Source: Bacteroidia bacterium
Lineage (GTDB): Bacteria; Bacteroidota; Bacteroidia; CAIKAF01
Length of the DNA stretch: 64,000 nucleotides
Direction: 5' to 3'
Assembly (NCBI GenBank): GCA_030427255.1
Contig: JAUHWY010000009.1
Span: 24,950 to 88,949, forward strand
This document shows, piece after piece, positions 39,042-47,236 of this stretch (position 1 is the first letter of the stretch; each line of letters starts with the position of its first letter). Below the pieces are notes generated by a model. It was not told where the DNA came from. It saw nothing but the letters and a program-made list of their open reading frames with translations, and made no database searches. The position numbers were made by a program, and so were the translations under genes.

Positions 39042-40724
39042 ATGCAGCAGCTCATAGAATGTGTACCCAATTTTTCGGAAGGTAGGAATCAGGCCGTGTT
39101 GGATGCCTTAGCGGAGGAAATCAGGCGTGTAGAAGGCGTTCGCCTATTGGACGTGGATCCGGGGGAGGCCACCAACCGCACCGTATTCACCTTTGTAGGT
39201 GCTCCTGAACCGGTGGTAGAGGCCGCTTTTAGAGCCATTAAAAAGGCCATGGCGCTCATAGACATGCGCAAGCACAGTGGTGCCCATCCCAGAATGGGGG
39301 CTACCGATGTTTGTCCATTGATTCCGATTCGAGGAATTAGCATGGAGGAGACCGTGGCTTGGGCCCATCGTTTGGCGAAGCGTGTTGGTGAAGAGCTTGG
39401 ACTACCTGTGTATTGCTATGAAAAAGCGGCCAAAGTGCCGGAGCGAAGTAATTTGGCCACAGTAAGGGCCGGAGAATACGAGGGTTTGGAAAAGAAACTT
39501 AAGCAGCCCAATTGGGCACCAGATTATGGCCCGGCAGCGTTTCATGCCGGTGCCGGTGCTACTGCTATTGGTGCGCGAAACTTTTTGGTGGCCTACAATG
39601 TAAATTTGAATACAACCTCTGTTCGCCGTGCCAATTCCGTGGCTTTTGATGTTAGAGAAAAAGGACGGGTTAAACGGGAAGGGAATCCCATAACGGGTAA
39701 ACCTGTTTTGGATGCAGAGGGAAACCAAGTTTGGGAGCCCGGAATGCTTAAAAGCGTTAAGGCCATTGGTTGGTATATTGAAGAGTATGGCTTGGCTCAA
39801 ATTTCGATGAACCTAACCGACATTAGCATTACCAAAGTGCACGAAGCCTTTGATGCGGTTTGCCTTTCTGCCGGGCGTCGCGGGCTTCGGGTTACAGGTT
39901 CTGAATTGGTGGGATTGATTCCCAAGCAAGCCTTACTTGATGCCGGTGTGCACTATTTACAAAAGCAAGGGCGCTCTACGGGCTTACCGGAACGCGAAAT
40001 CATTCGTATTGCTGTAAAGAGCTTGGGGTTGGACGAATTGAAACCATTTGATCCGGACAAGAAAGTAATTGAGTATTTGCTTGAGGACCCCAATCAAAAG
40101 CGACTGATAAGTAAGACGGTAGAGTCTTTTGCATTTGAGACGGCATCGGAGTCTCCGGCACCGGGTGGGGGTTCCATTGCCGCTTTGGCCGGGGCTTTGG
40201 GAGCTTCCTTGGGTACCATGGTAGCTAACTTAAGTGCGCACAAAAGAGGGTGGGACGATAGAATTGAATTTTTTAGTGGCTGGGCCGAGCGTGGCCAGCG
40301 GTTAAGTGAAAAGCTGCTTGGCTTGGTGGACGAAGATACCCGGGCATTTGAAGCCATTATGGAAGCCTTTGCCTTGCCTAAGCAAAGCGAGGCTGAGCAT
40401 GAGGTTCGGAAGCAGGCTATAGAGGCAGCTACGGTTCAGGCCATGCAGATTCCCATGGAAGTAATGCAAAGTTGTCTGGAAGGCTTAGAAGTGGCCGAAG
40501 CTATGATTGAGGAGGGGATGGCTTCCAGTTTGTCCGATGCGGCCGTAGGTGTATGGATGCTACGGGCGGGTCTTCAGGGGGCTTATTTAAACGTGAAAAT
40601 CAACGGCAAGGGCATGGAATCCAATGCAGAAGCCCAAGCGCTGCTTGAGGCTGGCAAAGCTTTGGAAGCAACTATGGAAACAAAAGCGCAGGAACTTTTA
40701 GAAAGGGTAGGCAAAAAGCTTTGA
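39042..40724 (+). CDS. ftcD: Glutamate formimidoyltransferase / formiminotetrahydrofolate cyclodeaminase fusion
   Basis: QLIECVPNFSEGRNQAVLDALAEEI...SGAHPRMGATDVCPLIP; cyclodeaminase ASESPAPGGGSIAALAGALGASLGTMVANLS; start set to ATG 39042 downstream of the element. Confidence 0.94.
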   Translation: MQQLIECVPNFSEGRNQAVLDALAEEIRRVEGVRLLDVDPGEATNRTVFTFVGAPEPVVEAAFRAIKKAMALIDMRKHSGAHPRMGATDVCPLIPIRGISMEETVAWAHRLAKRVGEELGLPVYCYEKAAKVPERSNLATVRAGEYEGLEKKLKQPNWAPDYGPAAFHAGAGATAIGARNFLVAYNVNLNTTSVRRANSVAFDVREKGRVKREGNPITGKPVLDAEGNQVWEPGMLKSVKAIGWYIEEYGLAQISMNLTDISITKVHEAFDAVCLSAGRRGLRVTGSELVGLIPKQALLDAGVHYLQKQGRSTGLPEREIIRIAVKSLGLDELKPFDPDKKVIEYLLEDPNQKRLISKTVESFAFETASESPAPGGGSIAALAGALGASLGTMVANLSAHKRGWDDRIEFFSGWAERGQRLSEKLLGLVDEDTRAFEAIMEAFALPKQSEAEHEVRKQAIEAATVQAMQIPMEVMQSCLEGLEVAEAMIEEGMASSLSDAAVGVWMLRAGLQGAYLNVKINGKGMESNAEAQALLEAGKALEATMETKAQELLERVGKKL

Positions 40725-40774
40725 GGCCGTTGCGACCTTTTGTAATTTGCCCGAAGCTATTAGCTGTGGGTTAA

Positions 40775-43015
40775 ATGAAATTGATTTGGCGTTTTTTTCC
40801 GGTTCAACTGTTGCTGATTCATTTTCGGCAGAACGCCATATTGATCTTTTTTTGGTTGGTATTGTTGGGCATTGTTTCCGGTAGTTTAGGAGACTCTTAT
40901 GGCCTGTTTTACCTGTTTTTGTTTCCGGAATACTTAAACGAGGTTAGCGGTTGGTCTTACGGCATTTTGGGTTTTTCCTTTGGGGGCTTTATTATGTCTT
41001 TTCAGATATCAAGCTATATAATTCATGCCCGTAGATTTCCTTTTTTGGCCACTTTGGGGCGTCCCTTTCTTAAGTATTGCATTAACAATGCCCTAATTCC
41101 CTTAGCTTTTACCTTGTATTATTTGCTCAAGACCTCTCATTTTTTGAGAGAGAATGAGGCTCAGGATTGGGTAGATATTATATGGTGGCTCATGGCATTT
41201 TTAGGTGGAACGGCCCTTTTTATAAGCATTACCTTGGGTTACTTTTTCACCTTTAATAAGGACTTGGCGCGCTTGTTTGGGGTGGATGCCGAAAGTCGTA
41301 AATCGAGGCATGCCATACGGCCTGTAAAAATTCAGCTTGACCCGGCATTACGTGGGGCAAAACCGGTTTCTGTTGGCACCTGGAGGGTAGGAAGCTATTT
41401 AAGAAGTCCCTTTAAAATTGCCTTAGCCAGACCGGCAGACCATTACCAGCAAGAAATGCTTTGGCAGGTGTTCCGGCAAAACCATGTAAATGGTGCTGTT
41501 TTTGAGGTTATCGTTTTTGTATCGCTCTTGGTTTTGGGTTGGTTTAGGGAAATACCGGTGTTTCAAGTACCGGCAGGAGCTTGCTTTTTGCTGTTGTTCA
41601 CTATGTTGCTTATGCTGGCCAGCTCTGTACATTTTCTTTTAAAGCGCTGGTCAACGCTGTTTTTTATTTTGGTGTTTGTGGGCTTGCACTTCCTAAGCAA
41701 AAATAATGCGCTTACCATGGACTCTTTGGCCTATGGATTGAATTATTCTGAACCGGTGCGCTATCATCCCGACTCCATTCAAGCGGAATTAATGCGGGAA
41801 AAGCCTTTCCAAAAGGATTTGGCCAACCAGCGACTGATATTGGACAATTGGAGGGGGAAAATTCGAAAATCTTACCGAGCTTGGCGAAAGCCCAAGGCCA
41901 TATTTGTTCAGTGCAGCGGTGGCGGAATGAAGGCTGCCTACTGGAGTTTTTTATGCCTTCAAGCAGCAGATAGTTTAACCGGTGGAAAGTTCTTGGACCA
42001 CACCGTATTGCTTACCGGTTCTTCGGGCGGTATGATTGGCTCTTCTTTTTACCGCGAATTGTACCTAAGGCATGGTCAAGGCTTGGAAGATAGCCTCAGT
42101 AATCCCAAATACTTGGATTGGCTGGGCAGTGATTTACTCAACCCTGTGGCTACCACCATTGCACTAAATGACTTGTTGCTGCGCTTGCAGTATTTTGAAT
42201 GGGAAGGCAATATCTATCCTAAAGACAGAGGCTATGCCTTTGAGCAAAGCTTAAGCAAAAACTTGCAGGGATATTTAGATAAGCGGCTGATAGATTATGC
42301 CGCTTTGGAGGCCTCGGGAGTTATTCCTCAACTGATTTTTTCGCCCACCATATTAAACGATGGCCGAAGATTAATTATTGGAACTCAACCCTTGTCGTTT
42401 TTTTCCCTACCCATTCGCGAAGGTGCAGACCCTTATCGCCCGGCATTGGACAACGTGGAGTTCAGACGCTTGTTCGGCAAGCAAGGCGCCGACAGTTTGT
42501 TTTTTATGTCGGCTTTGCGCATGAATGCAAGCTTTCCCTACATTCTTCCCTCCGTAAGTTTGCCTTCCCGACCCCGAATGGAGATAAGCGATGCAGGTTT
42601 GCGTGACAATTACGGAGGGCAAACTTGTTTGGCCTACCTGTTTCAGTTGAGGCAATGGTTTGCCAGAAATACCAGTGGTGTAATACTGGTGCGTATTCAC
42701 GACAGCCGCAGCAATGCTTATGACGCCGATTTTAATCCCGGACTATTTGACCACATCTTTTCTCCGGTAGGAGGAGTGGTAAATAATGTGACTTCGGTAC
42801 ACTTGCAAGAGCAAGAACAAATGATAATGCAAGCCAAAGCTTGGTATAAAGGACGTGTGGATGTAGTCGACTTTAGGTTGGCCGATGTACTGCCCGACAA
42901 AATATCCATGAGTTTGCACCTGACCGAAAGAGAAAAGCGCACCATGGAACAAGCCTTAAAGCATCCCAAAGTCAGAGAAAATTTAAGCCGGCTTAGAAAC
43001 CTCCTGGGCAATTAA
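40775..43015 (+). CDS. Multi-TM patatin-like phospholipase domain protein
   Basis: About 6-7 N-terminal TM helices; CSGGGMKAAYWSFLCLQAA, LTGSSGGMIGSSFYREL (GxSxG), ISDAGLRDNYG (DxG). Confidence 0.75.
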   Translation: MKLIWRFFPVQLLLIHFRQNAILIFFWLVLLGIVSGSLGDSYGLFYLFLFPEYLNEVSGWSYGILGFSFGGFIMSFQISSYIIHARRFPFLATLGRPFLKYCINNALIPLAFTLYYLLKTSHFLRENEAQDWVDIIWWLMAFLGGTALFISITLGYFFTFNKDLARLFGVDAESRKSRHAIRPVKIQLDPALRGAKPVSVGTWRVGSYLRSPFKIALARPADHYQQEMLWQVFRQNHVNGAVFEVIVFVSLLVLGWFREIPVFQVPAGACFLLLFTMLLMLASSVHFLLKRWSTLFFILVFVGLHFLSKNNALTMDSLAYGLNYSEPVRYHPDSIQAELMREKPFQKDLANQRLILDNWRGKIRKSYRAWRKPKAIFVQCSGGGMKAAYWSFLCLQAADSLTGGKFLDHTVLLTGSSGGMIGSSFYRELYLRHGQGLEDSLSNPKYLDWLGSDLLNPVATTIALNDLLLRLQYFEWEGNIYPKDRGYAFEQSLSKNLQGYLDKRLIDYAALEASGVIPQLIFSPTILNDGRRLIIGTQPLSFFSLPIREGADPYRPALDNVEFRRLFGKQGADSLFFMSALRMNASFPYILPSVSLPSRPRMEISDAGLRDNYGGQTCLAYLFQLRQWFARNTSGVILVRIHDSRSNAYDADFNPGLFDHIFSPVGGVVNNVTSVHLQEQEQMIMQAKAWYKGRVDVVDFRLADVLPDKISMSLHLTEREKRTMEQALKHPKVRENLSRLRNLLGN

Positions 43016-44991
43016 AAGTCCAGCAAATCTTGTATGCTTTGTTTTAGCCGAACTTTAGGTAGGAAATTTTGCTCCAATTCCCCGGCAAAAGGAACGGGTG
43101 TATCCAATGAGGCCAAGCGCTTAACAGGGGCATCCAGCCAAGCAAAAGCTTTTTCTGAAATGAGCGCCGCAATTTCTGCCCCAAAGCCTCCCGTTAATGT
43201 GTCTTCGTAAAGAACCAATGCACGATTGCACTTTTTCACTGCTTCCAATATAGCCGCTTCGTCCAAAGGTATTAAGGTTCTTAAGTCAATAATTTCCAGG
43301 CTATTGTCCGGAAATTCTTTGGCGGCATCGAGGGCCCAATGTACGCCCATGCCGTAGGTGATAATGGCCAGTTTGTCTCCATGAAGACGCGAAATAGCCT
43401 TGCCGGGTTCTATAGTATAATATCCCTCAGGTACTTCGGAGGAAACCGAACGGTAAAGCGCTTTGTGTTCAAAAAACATAACGGGATTTGGGTCCTCAAA
43501 AGCAGTGAGGAGGAGCCCTTTGGCATCTTCCGGAAAGGCCGGATAAAAGACCTTTAATCCGGGCGTATGGCAAAACCAGCTTTCGTTGGATTGGCTATGG
43601 AAAGGTCCGGCTCCCACTCCGGCGCCCGTAGGCATGCGCACTACCACATCGGCGTTTTGACCCCACCGATAATGAATTTTAGCTAAATTATTCACTACTT
43701 GATTAAAACCCGAGCTTACAAAGTCGGCAAATTGCATCTCTACCATGGATTTCATGCCATGAATAGAGAGTCCCAAGGCGGTTCCAAAAATAGCCGATTC
43801 GCAGAGCGGTGTATTTCTAATCCGTGCTTCTCCAAACTTCTCTAAAAAGCCCTCTGTAGCTTTAAAAACGCCGCCGTAGGTCGCAATGTCTTGGCCCATA
43901 AAGACCAAATCGGGGTGTGCCTTTAAGGCTTCTTCCAGGCCCTCTTTAATGGCATCTACAAATCGAAGCTCTTTGCTGCGGCCGGGTTGAGGATGTGTAG
44001 GACGAAATTGAAAGGGAGCAAATACTTCCGAAAGTTCGTTTTGGGTATTGGCAGTTACTTCGGGTTCATCAAAAACCTTTTTAACCCCTGCATTGATTTC
44101 TTGCTTTATGTCCTGATGAATGGCTTCTAATGCACTAGCATCTGCCACCTTCTCTTGCAAGAGCCAGTTTCGATAGTTATCGACCGGATCCTTCTTTTTC
44201 CATGCTTCAAAAAGTTCCTGCGGGACATATTTGGTGCCGGAAGCTTCTTCGTGACCGCGCATTCGAAAGGTGATGCATTCCAGCAAAACAGGCCTTGGCT
44301 TTTCTTTTAAAGAAGCGGCCAATTCAGAAATGGTATGGTATACTTCAAGCAGGTTGTTGCCGTCAATAATCCTAGATTCCATTCCATAGCCTAAAGCTCT
44401 ATCGGCCAATTTTTCGCAACGGTATTGTTCATTGCTGGGGGTAGAAAGGCCATAACCATTTGATTCTATGCAAAATATTACGGGCAAATCCCAAACGGAG
44501 GCCACATTTAGCGCTTCATGAAAATCTCCTTCAGAGGTGCCTCCATCGCCGGTAATAACAAAACAAACCTTTTTCTCGTTTTTGAGCTTATGGGCCAAGG
44601 CAATGCCATCGGCAATGGCCAATTGAGGACCCAAATGCGAAATCATGCCTACCATGCGGTAGTCCTTAGTGCCAAAGTGAAACGATCGTTCCCGCCCTTT
44701 ACTAAAGCCATTTAATTTGCCTTGCCACTGGCTAAATAGCCGGTCAAAGGGCACGCCGCGTGAAGTAAACATGCCCAAGTTGCGGTGCATAGGCAACAAA
44801 TAGGTGTCTTGTTCCAGTGCCATGGCAGCACCCACCGAAATTGCCTCTTGCCCAATGCCCGAAAACCACTTAGAAATACGGCCTTGACGCAGCAACACCA
44901 GCATCTTTTCTTCAATCATCCGAGGGCGGACAAGGGCTTTGTACAAATCCAACAACTCTGCCTTGCTTAAGCCACCGCGTTCAAATTTCAT
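43012..44991 (-). CDS. 2-oxoacid dehydrogenase E1, fused alpha and beta subunits
   Basis: Alpha: GRISKWFSGIGQEAISVGAAMAL, GDGGTSEGDFHEALNVASVWDLPVIFCIESNGYGLSTP. Beta: VFMGQDIATYGGVFKATEGF, RNTPLCESAIFGTALGLSIHGMKSMVEMQFADF; start set to MKFERGG. Confidence 0.92.
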   Translation of the reverse strand: MKFERGGLSKAELLDLYKALVRPRMIEEKMLVLLRQGRISKWFSGIGQEAISVGAAMALEQDTYLLPMHRNLGMFTSRGVPFDRLFSQWQGKLNGFSKGRERSFHFGTKDYRMVGMISHLGPQLAIADGIALAHKLKNEKKVCFVITGDGGTSEGDFHEALNVASVWDLPVIFCIESNGYGLSTPSNEQYRCEKLADRALGYGMESRIIDGNNLLEVYHTISELAASLKEKPRPVLLECITFRMRGHEEASGTKYVPQELFEAWKKKDPVDNYRNWLLQEKVADASALEAIHQDIKQEINAGVKKVFDEPEVTANTQNELSEVFAPFQFRPTHPQPGRSKELRFVDAIKEGLEEALKAHPDLVFMGQDIATYGGVFKATEGFLEKFGEARIRNTPLCESAIFGTALGLSIHGMKSMVEMQFADFVSSGFNQVVNNLAKIHYRWGQNADVVVRMPTGAGVGAGPFHSQSNESWFCHTPGLKVFYPAFPEDAKGLLLTAFEDPNPVMFFEHKALYRSVSSEVPEGYYTIEPGKAISRLHGDKLAIITYGMGVHWALDAAKEFPDNSLEIIDLRTLIPLDEAAILEAVKKCNRALVLYEDTLTGGFGAEIAALISEKAFAWLDAPVKRLASLDTPVPFAGELEQNFLPKVRLKQSIQDLLDF

Positions 44992-45173
44992 GGACCTAAT
45001 TTTGGGACTAAAGTACGCAAAGCCCGTTTGAAAATTAGGCGAAAAGCAAAGCTTTGCACGGGCAAAGCGCATCACTTTTTGCAAGAATGATGGCCTAAAG
45101 CACCGCCAATATGCCCTTAGCACACCTCGCGTTTGGCTTTGAACACTTGAATGTCAGTCTTTTTTAGCACCTA

Positions 45174-45206
45174 TTTGGTCTCCCTTCAAAAAATCCATTA
45201 AATTTG
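45174..45206 (+). promoter_or_regulatory. Candidate Bacteroidota-type promoter TTTG-N21-TAAATTTG
   Basis: Exact TAnnTTTG with TTTG 21 bp upstream, ahead of the lipoprotein ORF. Confidence 0.5.
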
Positions 45207-45229
45207 CAGCAAAGCTTAACCCAAGTCAT

Positions 45230-45748
45230 ATGCGATTGAAGCGTTTTACTCCTGTTGGTCTGTTGTTGTTGTTTGCAGCCGGCATTTCTTTGCAGAGCTG
45301 CACCCGCGAGGGATGCACCGACTTCCGTTCCGATAATTATGATCCCGAAGCCGAAAAGGAAGACGGTTCATGCGCACCCATCGAAACCACCCGTAAGTTC
45401 TTCGGAACTTTCATGAATACAGAGCGTTGCGATTCAAACACTGCCTTCGTATCCTACGTGGCTTTTGGTTCCGAGGAAAAGTTCGGCTATACCTTATCCA
45501 TTGACCACTATTTGGGCAACGAAGATGAGCTTGACTTAGGCCGGAAAAAACTCAACGCCGAGGTGCAACGCAACGAAATCGAAATCCTACCCCAACAAAT
45601 GGATACCCTCACCACCATTTGGTACATGGGAAAAGGAGTTCTTCGCAACCGCGACTTGATTTTAGACTACCAAATCGTAGATTCTTCCATCACAGACTCT
45701 ACCATGATGGTCATCAAATCTTGCCAAATCTTGGGTACGAAGTTCTAA
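45230..45748 (+). CDS. Hypothetical lipoprotein
   Basis: Lipobox ISLQSCTREGC. Confidence 0.75.
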   Translation: MRLKRFTPVGLLLLFAAGISLQSCTREGCTDFRSDNYDPEAEKEDGSCAPIETTRKFFGTFMNTERCDSNTAFVSYVAFGSEEKFGYTLSIDHYLGNEDELDLGRKKLNAEVQRNEIEILPQQMDTLTTIWYMGKGVLRNRDLILDYQIVDSSITDSTMMVIKSCQILGTKF

Positions 45749-45773
45749 ATCGAACTCTTGTTATCAATACATG

Positions 45774-45803
45774 AACCCGGCCATTGGTCGGGTTTTTTGT
45801 TTT
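45774..45803 (+). terminator. Intrinsic terminator
   Basis: AACCCGGCCATTGGTCGGGTTTTTTGTTTT. Confidence 0.85.
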
Positions 45804-45804
45804 A

Positions 45805-45950
45805 GGGCGCCTTTTCCTGCCTTCACTGCTACGCTTCGGCCAAAGGGCGCACAGGGCTAAGCAGTACGTGGGCCCCGTATGCTCGGGGCCTCCGCCTGCC
45901 AAGCCCTGTATGCCCTTTGGCCTGCAGGGTATCCGTTCAGTCAGGGGCGC
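45805..45950 (-). repeat. Dispersed GC-rich hairpin element, copy 7
   Basis: Reverse complement: GGCCAAAGGGC..ACAGGGCT / AGCCCTGT..GCCCTTTGGCC stem; apical GCGGAGGCCCCGAGCATACGGGGCC; terminal AAAAGGCGCCC. Confidence 0.8.
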
Positions 45951-45994
45951 TTAAGCTCCGAATTAGGAGCCTCTTTCCCTGCATTACATGAATC

Positions 45995-47236
45995 TCAAAA
46001 GAATCGGATGCCTCCGGTAATTCCCGGCCACCAAGCCCATACCCAATCATTTATGCTGCCATAAGCAGTTCTAAAGGTTGGGGCCAAAACAGTGCCCTTT
46101 CCATCTCCTGAACCCAGATTGTAGCGGTCCGACACCAAAAAATTAAAGGAAGGACCTAGGAACAAAGCAAACCCTTTCCCAAAGCTTAAACCCGCTTTGA
46201 GCTTTAATTGGTGCACCAAGGTTTGATTTCCTCTACCCGAGGACCAGGCTTCATTTATATTTAACCAGCTAACCACTTGCTCCACATCGGTATAGAACCG
46301 CTTGCTGTGCTCTGAATGCCAGCCAAAGCCCCATCCTACACCCCAATAAGGGTCCGCTTGGAAAGGATTGCTTCCTACCTGTACCACCGAATAGCCTTTC
46401 CGTCCGCCGCTTTTCCAAAGCAAAGCTGCAGGAAAAAGTTCTCCTGACTCTAATTCAATATGGTTGTAGCCTCCTTTTACAATATTAATAAGACCTAGGG
46501 TGGTGTTGCTTGCCGTTCCGGAATAGTTGAAAAGACCAATTTGGGTTTCGGAGCCTAGCATGCCCCAGTTAATCAACCCCATTTGCCAACCAAAAGAGCG
46601 GCCGGCCACGTTCGCTCCGGTGCTCCACTGTATTCCCCGATGCTCTCCTGATACAAAATTGCCAATTAAGGACACCTGCACTCCGTAGCCCTTTCCATAA
46701 ACCGTATTGGCTCCCAGGGCCCATTGCATACCGTAAAAGGCTCCTCCGTAATGGTTCCAAATATGGCTCAGTTGGGCTCCTCTAAAGCTATCGCCCCTCC
46801 CATAATTTAGTATCCAAGAAAACTGAAAGCCATCCATGCTTCCCAAATGCTTGGTCCAAGCTCCGGAAAATTGAACTCCCCGATTAAACCCGCGGGTATG
46901 GTTGGCCAATAAACCAAATTGCAGGCCTTGTTGTCCTCCGGCTTTAATGCTGTTCCAAAAACCCAATTGAAGGCCTTGAACCGCTGCCGTATGCGTCTGT
47001 ACAAAACCTAATTCAAACCCTTGAATTCCTTTATGCTTCCCATAAATCAGGTTTAAAGAAAAATGATGTGGACCTTTGGGTGTTTGAGGTATTTGTAAAG
47101 GGCTTATCAATGCTACAGAAGGCCTAAAGCCTGCACTATCCTGGGCCAGGCTTAGTAGGCTTTGTCCCACTAAAAAAACAATTAAATAAATTGATTTAAG
47201 GGATTTCAAGGGTATTTGGCAACTTTTTATGGACAA
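45995..47236 (-). CDS. Outer-surface repeat protein (LA_2272-like ~20-aa G-x-Q repeats)
   Basis: KGIQGFELGFVQTHTAAVQGLQLGFWNSIKAGGQQGLQFGLLANHTRGFNRGVQFSGAW...; signal peptide. Confidence 0.65.
   Translation of the reverse strand: MSIKSCQIPLKSLKSIYLIVFLVGQSLLSLAQDSAGFRPSVALISPLQIPQTPKGPHHFSLNLIYGKHKGIQGFELGFVQTHTAAVQGLQLGFWNSIKAGGQQGLQFGLLANHTRGFNRGVQFSGAWTKHLGSMDGFQFSWILNYGRGDSFRGAQLSHIWNHYGGAFYGMQWALGANTVYGKGYGVQVSLIGNFVSGEHRGIQWSTGANVAGRSFGWQMGLINWGMLGSETQIGLFNYSGTASNTTLGLINIVKGGYNHIELESGELFPAALLWKSGGRKGYSVVQVGSNPFQADPYWGVGWGFGWHSEHSKRFYTDVEQVVSWLNINEAWSSGRGNQTLVHQLKLKAGLSFGKGFALFLGPSFNFLVSDRYNLGSGDGKGTVLAPTFRTAYGSINDWVWAWWPGITGGIRFF

Noticed and set aside
45714-46064. Small ORFs around 45.7-46.1 kb
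   Set aside because: Fall in the terminator and hairpin copy 7.
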